A stretch of DNA of 64,000 nt. Source: Coprothermobacter platensis DSM 11748 (GTDB lineage: Bacteria; Coprothermobacterota; Coprothermobacteria; Coprothermobacterales; Coprothermobacteraceae). A model generated the notes under the pieces. That model saw only the letters and a list, made by a program, of their open reading frames with translations, was not told where the DNA came from and ran no database searches. The DNA lies in assembly GCF_000378005.1 (NCBI RefSeq), contig NZ_KB899040.1, positions 439,468-503,467 of the forward strand, written 5' to 3'. Below, piece after piece: positions 48,453 to 57,837 of the stretch (its first letter is position 1; each line of letters starts with the position of its first letter). Made by a program: the position numbers and the translations under genes.

Positions 48453-48473
48453 TGTTAATGTCACTATTATAAT
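48448..48473 (+). promoter_or_regulatory. -10 element with adjoining inverted repeat before the V/A-ATPase operon
   Basis: TATAAT at 48468-48473 is immediately preceded by AATAGTG (48448-48454), 7 bases and CACTATT (48462-48468), a perfect inverted repeat that could be a repressor operator. No good -35 is visible. The repeat starts within the last codon region of the decarboxylase gene. Confidence 0.4.
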
Positions 48474-48503
48474 GTATGTGGATTCTATTGAGGAGGTGAG
48501 GCT

Positions 48504-48815
48504 GTGGAAGACTTTTTTGAAAAAATAAATGCTTTTGAACAAGAAGCTACACGCATTGTCGATGATGCTGCTACACAGGCACGGCAGCGTGTTGAAAATG
48601 CACGTAGCGAATTGCAAGAAAAACTTGATTCCGTTGAAAAAGAACTTCGTAAGGATATTGAAAAAACATTGGCTGCCAATAGCGAACACTGGGAGTCTGT
48701 AAAAAAAGAACAAGTTCAATCCTATAATCTAAAACTCAGTGAATCGGCTAATAAAATAAGCAAGAATACCGAAAATATGGCAGATGAGCTGCTCAATGAA
48801 TTTCTAAGGGTGTGA
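48504..48815 (+). CDS. V/A-type ATPase peripheral-stalk subunit (G/H type)
   Basis: A 103-residue, almost wholly helical protein with heptad-like Glu/Lys/Leu spacing over residues 1-90, as in the AhaH/NtpF stalk subunits. With subunit E it should form the peripheral stalk that holds the stator. It heads the operon in the position ntpF has in Enterococcus. GAGGAGGTGAGGC precedes the GTG start. The call rests on position and coiled-coil character. Confidence 0.75.
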   Translation: MEDFFEKINAFEQEATRIVDDAATQARQRVENARSELQEKLDSVEKELRKDIEKTLAANSEHWESVKKEQVQSYNLKLSESANKISKNTENMADELLNEFLRV

Positions 48816-48819
48816 TCAT

Positions 48820-50667
48820 TTGGCTATAGCTGAATTAATGAAAGTAGGTTTTTGTGTTCCCAAGAGTAATGTGGGAGCACTACGGAAATATCTATTTGAA
48901 GTGTCTGACTTTCATCCTCTCGATTTAAACGGTTCTGTCCTCGGTGATTTTGCTTCGCTTAAGGAGCGGTTGGAACATGTAGTTAACGTTGCGGTGAAAC
49001 GTAAACCACAAATTTACGGGACATCTATTCTTTCAGAAAAGGAAGAAATTTCCTCTGGATATATTGAAATTGGTCCGATTTTATCCCATATTGAAGAGCT
49101 TTTGGATAAAGAGCAGCAGTTTTTGAGTGCTATTGAAACGATTAAACGACAGCTAAGCTCATTTGAACCATTTGCATGGGTTAGCGCTCCATGGGACAAG
49201 TTGAACGATTGGCAATGGCTGACAGCTGTTTTGCTTAAGAAAAATAAGAATGTTCTAAAGTTGCTTGAAAACTCTAATGCTGCCTGGTTTGAAGGAGACA
49301 ATGGTGTTATCGCTGTTGTTTACAAGGGCGATGATGAACTTCTGAATATGCTCCGCGATTACATGCTTGATCAAGCATTGCTTACTGATATCAACGCTCT
49401 TCTAAAAGACTTGAATAACCAACGTAATACGCTGGAAGAGGAATTGCGAGAAGTTCAAGATCAGCTCGGTAGCTTGCTGGAAGAAAATGCCTCTCAAATA
49501 AAACGTGCGTTTGACTATTACACTGTATCTTTGGACTATGCACGATTAATAAAGGGTTCCGTGGACACAAATTTCCTCGGCATTGTTGTGGGTTATGTCC
49601 CTCGAAAACTGTATAATAGTGTTTTACATGAAGTAGAAATGCTTGGTGGGACAGCCGTGGAACTTCCTCAAGAGGAACAAGAAACCTTCCCTACGAAATT
49701 GGTGAATTCTTCATTTTTCAAACCATATGAGTCCATCGTTCTTATGTATGGACCTCCGCTTTACAGTACTTATGATCCCACGCCGTTAGTGGCTTTATGG
49801 TGGAACTTCTTTTTTGCCTTTATGCTTGGCGATGCTGGTTTTGGTCTGATTATCACATTAGCGAGTTTGTACGGTTTGAGAAAGTTAAAAAGTATGAAGC
49901 AATTATCTAAATTAGGTTTGAATATAGGCATTGCCACAATGGCGGTGGGCACAGTGACATGGAGTTGGTTTTCTACTCAACCGTTTCTTATAAATGGGAA
50001 AGCTTTAGGACTGTTTTATCCCTTGAATTCGAACGATGTCAACACAATGTTAGTAATTTCACTTGCTATCGGTGTCGGGGCACAGTTTTATGCCATGGGA
50101 ATAAAAGGCTGGTGGATGCTTAAGCACAAAGATTACCTGGGATTTTGGTCAGATGTGTTTTGCTGGTGGGGCCTCTTAAGCTCTCTCATTTGGCTCTTAC
50201 TGGGCGGTGGAACAATGGCAGAATACACTGCTATCTTTTTTGCCGTGAATCTTCTACTTTTCCAAGGTCGAGCTTCAAAGAATTGGATTGCGCGTATTGG
50301 GATGGGCCTGATCGGCCTTTATGGAATAATCAGCCCTTACGGTGTAGCCTCGTTCTTGGGAGATGCATTATCTTATTCTCGTCTAATGGCGCTGAACTTA
50401 ACGGGAGCACTTATGGGTCAAGTCTTCAATACCCTTTCTTTCAGCGTTATGAAGAGTGGTATCGTGGGTATGGTTGCTGGTGCGTTGATGTTTGTTCTTT
50501 TCCAGGTTTTCAATTTTGCCATATCCGCCTTGGGAGCGTTTGTACACAGTATACGTTTGTTATTCCTTGAAATGTATGGACGGTTCTATGAGGGCAACGG
50601 TGAGTCATTTAAACCACTTAGGAGAACAGGACGGTATTATGAGTTTAAGGAGGTAGATTACGAATGA
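48820..50667 (+). CDS. ntpI: V/A-type ATPase subunit I (a)
   Basis: A 615-residue stator subunit. A cytoplasmic N-terminal half with coiled-coil stretches (about residues 80-110 and 190-225) is followed by a membrane domain from about 330 with seven or eight helices (FFFAFMLGDAGFGLIITLAS, then SYSRLMALNLTGALMG). The C-terminal VHSIRLLFLEMYGRFYEGNG carries the conserved arginine region that faces the c-ring. TTG 48820 with AAGGGTG upstream is the best start. It overlaps ntpK by 4 bases. Confidence 0.93.
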   Translation: MAIAELMKVGFCVPKSNVGALRKYLFEVSDFHPLDLNGSVLGDFASLKERLEHVVNVAVKRKPQIYGTSILSEKEEISSGYIEIGPILSHIEELLDKEQQFLSAIETIKRQLSSFEPFAWVSAPWDKLNDWQWLTAVLLKKNKNVLKLLENSNAAWFEGDNGVIAVVYKGDDELLNMLRDYMLDQALLTDINALLKDLNNQRNTLEEELREVQDQLGSLLEENASQIKRAFDYYTVSLDYARLIKGSVDTNFLGIVVGYVPRKLYNSVLHEVEMLGGTAVELPQEEQETFPTKLVNSSFFKPYESIVLMYGPPLYSTYDPTPLVALWWNFFFAFMLGDAGFGLIITLASLYGLRKLKSMKQLSKLGLNIGIATMAVGTVTWSWFSTQPFLINGKALGLFYPLNSNDVNTMLVISLAIGVGAQFYAMGIKGWWMLKHKDYLGFWSDVFCWWGLLSSLIWLLLGGGTMAEYTAIFFAVNLLLFQGRASKNWIARIGMGLIGLYGIISPYGVASFLGDALSYSRLMALNLTGALMGQVFNTLSFSVMKSGIVGMVAGALMFVLFQVFNFAISALGAFVHSIRLLFLEMYGRFYEGNGESFKPLRRTGRYYEFKEVDYE

Positions 50668-51128
50668 TCATTGATGGGACGTCGGTGGCTTTGATTGGTG
50701 CTGGATTAACGGCTGCACTTAGTGCTGTTGGTTCTGCTTGGGGAGTTGGCTTAGCTGGAAAGGCTACAAGTGCGGTGTTGTCAGAGAAGCCTAATCTATT
50801 CGGACAAATGCTTGTGCTACAGGCTCTACCTGGAACGCAGGGCTTTTATGGATTCATCGCTATGTTCCTCGCACTCGGACGAATAAATGCTGCTCAGTCG
50901 ATTTCTATTGCTCAGGGCGTGCAACTCATAGGCGCGTTACTACCTGTTATGTTAGGCGAGTTGATTAGCGCTTATTGGCAGGGCGTAGCTTCTTCTGGAG
51001 CCGCATCAATGGTTGCAAAACAACCCGATTCTTTTGGTAGAGCCGTTATCATACCTGCATTGGTAGAAACTTATGCTATTTTGTCTTTGCTTGCAAGCAT
51101 ATTGCTTCTCGGAGGAGTGAACCTTTAG
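50664..51128 (+). CDS. ntpK: V/A-type ATPase proteolipid subunit K (c), Na+-type site
   Basis: A 154-residue, four-helix proteolipid (two fused hairpins). The first hairpin holds LPGTQGFYGF (Leu55, Thr58, Gln59), and the second holds YWQGVASSG (Gln106) and ALVETYAIL (Glu135). These match in order and spacing the sodium ligands Leu61, Thr64, Gln65, Gln110 and Glu139 of Enterococcus hirae NtpK. The c-ring therefore probably carries Na+. Start ATG overlaps the ntpI stop. Confidence 0.93.
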   Translation: MIIDGTSVALIGAGLTAALSAVGSAWGVGLAGKATSAVLSEKPNLFGQMLVLQALPGTQGFYGFIAMFLALGRINAAQSISIAQGVQLIGALLPVMLGELISAYWQGVASSGAASMVAKQPDSFGRAVIIPALVETYAILSLLASILLLGGVNL

Positions 51129-51670
51129 TGAACGAAGATAAATTGAAAGCAGTTATCTTCGAGGAAGCGAAGCGGCAGGCAGGCGATATCATAGCTGCTG
51201 CTGAAAAAGAAATTGAGAAGCTTCGCGATGAGTATGCTAAAAAAATGGATGAGTTGCGTAGTTCACTATCGCAAGAGAAAGAAAGAGCGTTATCTGTTGA
51301 AAATGAACGTTGGGAAAGACAAATTGAATATGAAAAGCGTCTTGCAAGAGAACTGACGATTTCTAAAATCGTGGAACAACTACGCGTGGACATCGAAAAG
51401 AAATTGATAGATAAAACGTATGCCGACTTATATGCTGATTGGCTCATGAATAAGTTACCTGATGCTGACGAATGGTTCATAGGTAAAGATTACCTTGCAC
51501 TTGGAGACGCGTTTTCTAAAAAAGGAATACGATGGAGTGCTAGCGACACAGGCGTAAAAGCAAGAAAGGGCAACACTACGTATGATTTGTCGCCCAGTGT
51601 CGTAGCAAACGCAGTCTTGGAAACGTATTCTCACGATATCTACGATCAGATAGGAAAGATGTTGGCATGA
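51128..51670 (+). CDS. ntpE: V/A-type ATPase subunit E
   Basis: A 180-residue peripheral-stalk protein. The first 100 residues are a charged helix (EEAKRQAGDIIAAAEKEIEK), and the C-terminal part is a mixed fold. It should pair with the G/H subunit at 48504. The GTG start shares a base with the ntpK TAG stop, and GGAGG lies just upstream. It overlaps the following gene by 4 bases. Confidence 0.85.
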   Translation: MNEDKLKAVIFEEAKRQAGDIIAAAEKEIEKLRDEYAKKMDELRSSLSQEKERALSVENERWERQIEYEKRLARELTISKIVEQLRVDIEKKLIDKTYADLYADWLMNKLPDADEWFIGKDYLALGDAFSKKGIRWSASDTGVKARKGNTTYDLSPSVVANAVLETYSHDIYDQIGKMLA

Positions 51671-52188
51671 AGGGTTTGGCTGATATCTCTGCTTTAGTTG
51701 CCTCAAGGCAAGATTTAACTGTGCCTTTAGACACATTGAAGAAGTTGCAAACGGATCCATTTTGGATCAGGCAAATACCTTTGAGCAATGCGCTTAAAGA
51801 ACAGATATCAGGGAAATCCGCACGCCGGGCTATGGAAGTACTTTGGGAAAATTTTTTGTCGGAGCTTGACGAACTTTCTATGTACCTGGAGGAAGATGGC
51901 TATGACATTGTAAAGGCATTCTATGAAGCACGATTTAAGGGAACAGAATTCGATGAGGAGCTTCTTAGGAAAATGCCTTTCGGTAATGTGTTGTCTGAGC
52001 TGTTTATTAGATCGAAGAACACTAAACAAACGGCGAATGAGTCACCCGTTGATTGGCGAGTAGAATGGCTAAAATATCTCGAACAAGAGTATTATTCTGG
52101 TTCTTTCTTGGCAGGGGTTCTTCGATATATTGAATTGAGATTTCAAACTGTGGCAGGGCTAAGCTTAGCCTTGCTTAGAACGGAGTAG
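51667..52188 (+). CDS. ntpC: V/A-type ATPase subunit C (d), unusually short
   Basis: A 173-residue helical protein at the position of subunit C, between E and F. Normal subunit C is about 330 residues. The C-terminal YIELRFQTVAGLSLALLRTE resembles the final helix of AC39-type subunits, but similarity is faint. No frameshifted remainder is seen nearby, since the next gene begins 10 bases later. It would couple the central stalk to the c-ring. Call rests mainly on operon order. Confidence 0.6.
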   Translation: MKGLADISALVASRQDLTVPLDTLKKLQTDPFWIRQIPLSNALKEQISGKSARRAMEVLWENFLSELDELSMYLEEDGYDIVKAFYEARFKGTEFDEELLRKMPFGNVLSELFIRSKNTKQTANESPVDWRVEWLKYLEQEYYSGSFLAGVLRYIELRFQTVAGLSLALLRTE

Positions 52189-52197
52189 ACAAAAATC

Positions 52198-52485
52198 ATG
52201 GCAGAGATAATTGCCTGCGGCAATGGCGGATTATACGACTTCCTGAGTTTTTCAGGCATAAATGTTATGAGATCCGAACAAATTGATGCCTTTGTTTCTC
52301 GTTCAAATGATACAGTAGTACTTGTGACAGACGGAATCGCATGCGATGTGGAAACACTTACGCAATTAGAGGAGAAATACCCTGCTAAGTTCATACCAGT
52401 AGTACTGGACCCAAAGCAGGGCGTTGATGTGAGCTCTGCAAAAAAGTTCGTTGAAAGAGCTCTCGGCATAAAGCTCGATAGGTAG
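52198..52485 (+). CDS. ntpG: V/A-type ATPase subunit F
   Basis: A 95-residue protein with the alternating strand-helix layout of subunit F, including VVLVTDGIACDVETLTQLEE and FIPVVLDPKQG. Subunit F binds the central D shaft. In the Enterococcus naming it is NtpG. ATG 52198 follows subunit C by 9 bases. Confidence 0.85.
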   Translation: MAEIIACGNGGLYDFLSFSGINVMRSEQIDAFVSRSNDTVVLVTDGIACDVETLTQLEEKYPAKFIPVVLDPKQGVDVSSAKKFVERALGIKLDR

Positions 52486-52495
52486 GTGATAATTA

Positions 52496-54256
52496 GTGGG
52501 AGGATACATAGTTCGCGTCGCCGGACCTTTGGTAACGGCAAAAGGCTTGGAAAAACCTATGATGTATGAAGTGGTACGAGTAGGTGACCTCAAGCTGTTT
52601 GGTGAGATTATTGGTATAGAAAATGATTTGGTGTTTATCCAGGTTTATGAAGATACCAACGATGTAAAGCCTGGTGAACCCGTTGAAAATACAGGACAAC
52701 TTCTTAGTGTTGAGCTTGGTCCTGGACTGACCAGTAGTATTTTTGATGGAATACAGAGGCCCCTAACGGCGCTTCAAGTGAATACTGGAGATTTCTTAAC
52801 AAGGGGTTTTTCCATCAATGCTCTTGATCGAAACAAGAAATGGCACTTTGTCCCTATCGTGAATGAAGGCTCACAAGTGGAACCAGGTACATTTTTGGGG
52901 GATGTTGACGAATCATCCACCGTTAAGCATAGAATTATGGTCCCGCCGACAATCAGTGGAAAGGTACAATGGATTGCTCCAGAGGGCGACTACACTGTTG
53001 AAGAGACCATTGCTAAGGTAGAGCAACAAGGGAATGTGGTTGAACTAAAACTCATGCAAAAGTGGCCTGTAAGGATACCCAGGCCGGTGAAAGAAAAGGT
53101 ATTTAGCGATATTCCCATGCTTACAGGACAGCGCATCTTAGATGTATTCTTCCCTGTTATTAAGGGGGGTACGGCATGCGTGCCTGGCCCGTTTGGTTCT
53201 GGAAAAACAGTTATTCAACATCAGCTTGCGAAATGGTCCGATGTGGATGTCGTAGTTTATGTCGGGTGTGGCGAACGGGGAAACGAAATGACCGAAGTGT
53301 TAATTGAGTTTCCTGAATTGAAAGATCCGCGCACCGGTGGTCCGCTTATGGATAGGACTGTACTGGTCGCCAATACGTCAAACATGCCTGTGGCCGCTCG
53401 AGAAGCTTCTGTTTTTACTGGTATAGCTATCGCTGAATACTACAGAGATATGGGTTATGATGTTGCACTTATGGCCGATTCGACATCGAGATGGGCAGAG
53501 GCCATGAGGGAGATTTCTACCAGACTTGAAGAAATGCCGGGTGAAGAAGGTTATCCAGCATATCTTGCTTCGAGAATTGCATCGTTTTACGAACGTTCTG
53601 GTTTTGTAAAATGCTTGGGAGAACCAGAGAGAACTGGTTCCGTCACAGTTATTGGAGCTGTGTCACCTCCAGGCGGTGACTTATCTGATCCTGTAGTACA
53701 GGCTACGTTGCGAGCTGTACAGGTTTTCTGGGGATTAGATCAGCAGTTGGCTTTTGCGAGGCATTTCCCGTCGATAAACTGGCTGAACAGTTATTCGCTC
53801 TATTTAGATCGGATAGGGCAATATTACAATAGAACATTCGAAAATGATTGGCTACAGAAACGTAACAATGCCATGGTGATCTTACAACGCGAGGCAGAGC
53901 TTCTTGAGTTAGTTAGACTAGTAGGCTATGATGCACTATCTACTGAAGAGCAGCTGTATTTGGAGACAGCACGTTCTTTAAGAGAAGATTTTCTCCAGCA
54001 AGATGCTTTTGACGACATAGATAGTTATTGCTCGTTAAGGAAGCAATATGTTATTCTTTCGTCTATCTTGTTAATCCACGAGATTATCCTGGACCATTTA
54101 AGAAAAGGTGGGGATTTTAACGTTCTTATAAAAAATCCTATAAGGGAGCGTGTATCACAACTTAGATGGCTGAAGGAAGAGGATGTCCCTGATTGGGATA
54201 CCATGGAAAGAGCTATCGTTGAAAGCTTTTCGGAGGAAGTGAAAGCTCGTGATTAG
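52496..54256 (+). CDS. ntpA: V/A-type ATPase catalytic subunit A
   Basis: A 586-residue catalytic subunit. Walker A is GPFGSGKT at residues 231-238, followed by the [17 protein letters not shown] segment and [19 protein letters not shown] near 330. The roughly 100-residue non-homologous region of A subunits (about 110-200) is present. It opens [23 protein letters not shown] 52496 has AGGTAGGTGA upstream. It overlaps ntpB by 8 bases. Confidence 0.96.
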   Translation: MGGYIVRVAGPLVTAKGLEKPMMYEVVRVGDLKLFGEIIGIENDLVFIQVYEDTNDVKPGEPVENTGQLLSVELGPGLTSSIFDGIQRPLTALQVNTGDFLTRGFSINALDRNKKWHFVPIVNEGSQVEPGTFLGDVDESSTVKHRIMVPPTISGKVQWIAPEGDYTVEETIAKVEQQGNVVELKLMQKWPVRIPRPVKEKVFSDIPMLTGQRILDVFFPVIKGGTACVPGPFGSGKTVIQHQLAKWSDVDVVVYVGCGERGNEMTEVLIEFPELKDPRTGGPLMDRTVLVANTSNMPVAAREASVFTGIAIAEYYRDMGYDVALMADSTSRWAEAMREISTRLEEMPGEEGYPAYLASRIASFYERSGFVKCLGEPERTGSVTVIGAVSPPGGDLSDPVVQATLRAVQVFWGLDQQLAFARHFPSINWLNSYSLYLDRIGQYYNRTFENDWLQKRNNAMVILQREAELLELVRLVGYDALSTEEQLYLETARSLREDFLQQDAFDDIDSYCSLRKQYVILSSILLIHEIILDHLRKGGDFNVLIKNPIRERVSQLRWLKEEDVPDWDTMERAIVESFSEEVKARD

Positions 54257-55625
54257 AGAATTTAATACCATATCTGAAGTAAATGGACCTCTGGTATTTG
54301 TTGAAGGCGTGGGCGATGCTGGTTATGGCGAATTAGTGGAATTCATTCTGAACGGGGAAGTTCGCCGTGGTCAAGTTTTGGAAACCACCGATAAATATGC
54401 TCTGGTACAAGTTTTCGAAGGAACGCAGGGATTAACGCCAAAAACGACTGTCGCCAGATTTCTGGGGCGTGGCCTAACCTTCGGTGTTAGTGAGAGCATA
54501 TTAGGAAGAGTGTTCGATGGGCTGGGTTCTCCTAAAGACGGCAAACCGCAGCCATTTGTTGATAAATACGTGGACATTAACGGTGCTCCTATAAACCCCG
54601 TAAGTCGTGAATACCCCGCTGAATTCATACAAACCGGCATATCCGCCATAGATGGAATGAATACATTGGTTAGAGGCCAGAAGTTGCCCATCTTTAGTGG
54701 CAGCGGTTTGCCACACGCACGTCTCGCAGCTCAAATAGCAAGTCAAGCAAAAGTACTTTCTTCTGAAGAAAAGTTTGCTGTGGTTTTTGCAGCCATGGGA
54801 ATAACCTTCGAAGAAGCCAACTTTTTTATACAGTCCTTTGAAAAGACTGGCGCTATTGAGAGGTCTGTGCTTTTTCTAAATTTGGCCAATGACCCCACCA
54901 TAGAACGCATAGCTACCCCTCGTTTTGCTTTAGCTGCTGCTGAATATCTTGCATTTGAGAAAGACATGCATGTTTTGGCCATACTCACAGATATGACAAA
55001 CTATTGTGAAGCGTTAAGGGAGATTTCCGCGGCGCGTAGAGAGGTGCCGGGTAGAAGGGGATATCCCGGGTATATGTATACAGACTTGGCTAGCATATAC
55101 GAAAGAGCCGGAAGAATAAAAGGGAAGAAAGGCAGTATAACGCAGATACCAATTCTTACCATGCCTGAGGACGACAGAACACATCCAATCCCAGATTTAA
55201 CTGGTTACATAACAGAAGGGCAGATTTTCCTTTCTAAAGATCTTCAGCACAAAAACATTTATCCTCCTATTGACGTTCTGCAATCGTTGTCTCGACTCAT
55301 GCAGCGCGGCATAGGGCAAGGACATACCAGAGAAGACCATTCGGCAGTGGCCAACCAGATATATGCTGCTTATGCTAGAGGTAAAGATGCGCGAGAATTG
55401 GAAATTGTTCTTGGCGAAGCTGCGTTGACTGATTTGGATAAACTTTATGTGCAATTTGCTGATCGCTTCGAAGCAGAGTTTATTGCACAAGGAGAGGATG
55501 AGAATCGTAGCATCGAAGAAACACTATCCATAGGATGGGAACTATTGAGTATGCTTCCCAGGAGTGAGTTGAAACGTATAAGAGATGAGTATGTCAACAA
55601 GTATATGCCGGGGGTACGGGGCTAA
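54249..55625 (+). CDS. ntpB: V/A-type ATPase regulatory subunit B
   Basis: A 458-residue subunit with degenerate nucleotide loop ([18 protein letters not shown] near residue 147) as usual for B. Other landmarks are [30 protein letters not shown] and [23 protein letters not shown] 54249 has CGGAGGAAG upstream. It forms the alternating A3B3 head with NtpA and ends in a 1-base overlap with ntpD. Confidence 0.96.
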   Translation: MIREFNTISEVNGPLVFVEGVGDAGYGELVEFILNGEVRRGQVLETTDKYALVQVFEGTQGLTPKTTVARFLGRGLTFGVSESILGRVFDGLGSPKDGKPQPFVDKYVDINGAPINPVSREYPAEFIQTGISAIDGMNTLVRGQKLPIFSGSGLPHARLAAQIASQAKVLSSEEKFAVVFAAMGITFEEANFFIQSFEKTGAIERSVLFLNLANDPTIERIATPRFALAAAEYLAFEKDMHVLAILTDMTNYCEALREISAARREVPGRRGYPGYMYTDLASIYERAGRIKGKKGSITQIPILTMPEDDRTHPIPDLTGYITEGQIFLSKDLQHKNIYPPIDVLQSLSRLMQRGIGQGHTREDHSAVANQIYAAYARGKDARELEIVLGEAALTDLDKLYVQFADRFEAEFIAQGEDENRSIEETLSIGWELLSMLPRSELKRIRDEYVNKYMPGVRG

Positions 55626-56254
55626 TGGTTTCTAACGTTAGCCCTAACCGTATGACCCTACTCGCTGTAAAACGGCGGTATATTACCAGCAAGAGGGGGC
55701 TTAAACTATTAAAAGACAAATTGGAAGCCATGGTGAAAGCGTTCCGGGAGCTTTTTAATGAATTCGACAACGAGAGGCGTTATATTGAAGAACTTATGGG
55801 TCCTTTTATGGAGCTCATGAATCAATATGAGGCTGAAACATCACCGTTAGTAAGAGAAAAAATAAAGGCCATGCGGCTTTTCGATTTGAATTATCAGCTT
55901 TCTACCAGAACTGTTTTCAACATAAAAGTTCCTTTTTTAAACGTGGAAATTAGTCAGCGCGAAATGCCTGATCTGTATTTGCAGACCGGATCAGCTTTTT
56001 ATAAGGCATTAGATCTTTATGAGCAACTTTTGCCTCACTTACTCAAACTTGCTTCTTTACGGAACGCACTTTACGTTATGAGTGAAGAGATAGAGAAGAC
56101 ACGAAGAAGAAGTAATGCATTGGAGTATAATGTAGTACCGCAGCTTGAAGAAACGATAAAATGGGTACAACAGTATTTGGACGAAATGGAAAGGAGTCAG
56201 ACAGTGCGGATTATGAAGGTAAAAAGCATGCTTGAGAAGGAGAGGAGAGACTAA
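55625..56254 (+). CDS. ntpD: V/A-type ATPase subunit D (central shaft)
   Basis: A 209-residue helical protein with the family opening NRMTLLAVKRRYITSKRGLK then LLKDKLEAMVKAF. The C-terminal helix has RRSNALEYNVVPQLEETIKW. Subunit D is the rotating shaft inside A3B3. ATG overlaps the ntpB stop, and its stop overlaps the next small gene. Confidence 0.93.
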   Translation: MVSNVSPNRMTLLAVKRRYITSKRGLKLLKDKLEAMVKAFRELFNEFDNERRYIEELMGPFMELMNQYEAETSPLVREKIKAMRLFDLNYQLSTRTVFNIKVPFLNVEISQREMPDLYLQTGSAFYKALDLYEQLLPHLLKLASLRNALYVMSEEIEKTRRRSNALEYNVVPQLEETIKWVQQYLDEMERSQTVRIMKVKSMLEKERRD

Positions 56255-56568
56255 TGATGGGATTAGATGATGCCGTTGCGGCAGTAAAGAGGCTGAAAGC
56301 CTTGGCAAAAGCGGAAATACTTGAGTCAGAGGCTTTCGGCTTGAATGAACAACAGATTGCGTTCGCAAAAGAACGCCATCATTATTACTCACGTCTGTTA
56401 GATAGGTTAGAAACAGAACCACTGGATGATTTGGTTGAAGATGTTCAAAAGCAAGCCAGTGAGCTTTGGCACAGGGAAACAAAGAACATTACTGAAAAGG
56501 CTGACTTGGTAGCTGCAGAGAGTTTTCTCAGAGCAATAGGTTTAGAGCCCGACTACGATAAAGCTTAG
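56254..56568 (+). CDS. Small helical protein closing the V/A-ATPase operon, unknown
   Basis: A 104-residue acidic, apparently all-helical protein (residues 5-90) with no cysteine, signal peptide or membrane helix. I do not recognise a family. It overlaps the ntpD stop by one base and has GGAGAGGAG upstream, so it is translated with the ATPase. In Enterococcus hirae the gene after ntpD is ntpH; this ORF has the same place but I see no sequence support for equating them. It could be an accessory or assembly protein. Confidence 0.6.
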   Translation: MMGLDDAVAAVKRLKALAKAEILESEAFGLNEQQIAFAKERHHYYSRLLDRLETEPLDDLVEDVQKQASELWHRETKNITEKADLVAAESFLRAIGLEPDYDKA

Positions 56569-56739
56569 CCGCGTTTCACATTTTTCGTCAGACTCTTCTT
56601 GAAAATAAGATGTTATGTAAGTCAGAGAAGTATAAATAATTTTCACATCCATCTACAAGATAAAAATTAGCAAAGTATTATGCTCCTTTATTAGGTGTAA
56701 TAAAAATCCTTTTTGCTTACTAAGATTGACCAACGTGTA

Positions 56740-57717
56740 TTAGTAGAATATTTCTGCTAAGTTGTAGAGCTCCTTGTCTGCAGTCTTTATCTGGGATGCC
56801 AGGTCAAAGTTTATGAGTTCCATTCTTCCACCACTGAAAGCAACCATTTTATTAATTGTTCCTTCTTTGACCGCATTTACCAACTGTATGCCCATTTGTG
56901 TTGCCAGCATTCTGTCCTGCACAGTAGGGCTTCCTCCCCTTTGCTGATGGCCTAAAACGGTTATACGTGTTTCCATGCCAGTGGCATCCTGTATTTCCTT
57001 GGCCAATGCGTGCCCCACACCAACTTCGCTTTGTGGTAACCAAGGCAGTTTTGTCCCTTCCGCTACCACCACTATAGAGAAGCCTCTGCCTGATTCTCTT
57101 CTGCGGTAAATATGATCAACAATTTTTTCTTTTTCTACTTCTACTTCTGGAATTACGATGAAATCGGCTCCGCCGGATATACCACCATACAATGCTAACC
57201 AACCTGTGGCTCCACCCATGGTTTCGACGACCATAACTCTGTGGTGTGCCTCTGCGGTAGTGTGCAATTTATCCAGCGCTTCAGCGATTGTTGTGACTGC
57301 TGTATCAAACCCAATCGTTTCATCAGTGCCATTAATATCGTTATCAATAGTTAACGGTAATGCCAATACAGGTATGTCGTTCTGAGAAAGTAACTCGCAG
57401 GTGGACATTGTTTCTCTGTCACCCAATACTGCTAAGATTGTTATGCGGTACCTATCCATGACTTCTTTTATGGTCTGTATTTGGCTCTCATCGATATGCG
57501 TTCTGGATGTGCCTAAAATGGTTCCGCCGCGAGGTAAAATACCTGATACGGATTTAGAAGTGAGAATAATCACATCATCGCTAAGGAGACCTGCGAATCC
57601 TCCTCTTACCCCAAGTACTTCCATGTCTTTATAATAGGCGGTTCTAACTATACTCCTTATAGCCGCATTGGCGCCAGGAGCATCTGCACCTGCTGTTAAA
57701 ATAGCAATTCTTTTCAT
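56740..57717 (-). CDS. 6-phosphofructokinase family protein with altered phosphodonor site
   Basis: A 325-residue PfkA-fold protein. The fructose-6-phosphate side is intact: RGGTILGTSR (63-72), TIDND (123-127), HRVMVVETMGG, VVVAEGTK and TRITVLGHQQRGGSP. The donor side is not. The GGDGS of ATP enzymes is replaced by GDRET (99-103), PGTIDND by PLTIDND and TSGGD by TAGAD. It fits neither the ATP (Gly104/Gly124) nor the pyrophosphate (Asp104/Lys124) pattern. ATG 57717 is about 8 bases from AAAGGAG; ATG 57723 is too close. It runs opposite to its neighbours. Confidence 0.85.
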   Translation of the reverse strand: MKRIAILTAGADAPGANAAIRSIVRTAYYKDMEVLGVRGGFAGLLSDDVIILTSKSVSGILPRGGTILGTSRTHIDESQIQTIKEVMDRYRITILAVLGDRETMSTCELLSQNDIPVLALPLTIDNDINGTDETIGFDTAVTTIAEALDKLHTTAEAHHRVMVVETMGGATGWLALYGGISGGADFIVIPEVEVEKEKIVDHIYRRRESGRGFSIVVVAEGTKLPWLPQSEVGVGHALAKEIQDATGMETRITVLGHQQRGGSPTVQDRMLATQMGIQLVNAVKEGTINKMVAFSGGRMELINFDLASQIKTADKELYNLAEIFY

Positions 57718-57802
57718 GCTCATCGCTCCTTTCCTTTAGACAGTTTACAACAACTTTAGTGAAAAACGGACATATGCAAAGATGGTATATAAATAGTCAC
57801 TA

Positions 57803-57830
57803 TTGACTTTGTGGGAGAAAGTGGTAATTT
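57803..57830 (+). promoter_or_regulatory. Promoter of the division/cell-wall cluster
   Basis: TTGACT (57803-57808), a 16-base spacer and TAATTT (57825-57830), with TG one base upstream of the -10 (extended form). Transcription would begin near 57837, at or next to the mraZ start codon. Confidence 0.55.
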
Positions 57831-57837
57831 ATGGATG

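Noticed and set aside
48162-48719. 185-codon minus-strand frame across the decarboxylase/ATPase junction
   Set aside because: Phe-rich shadow of two real genes and of the intergenic promoter.
56569-56739. Gap between the V/A-ATPase operon and the phosphofructokinase gene searched for a bidirectional terminator
   Set aside because: Only short imperfect complementarities were found; no stem with a T run on either strand.
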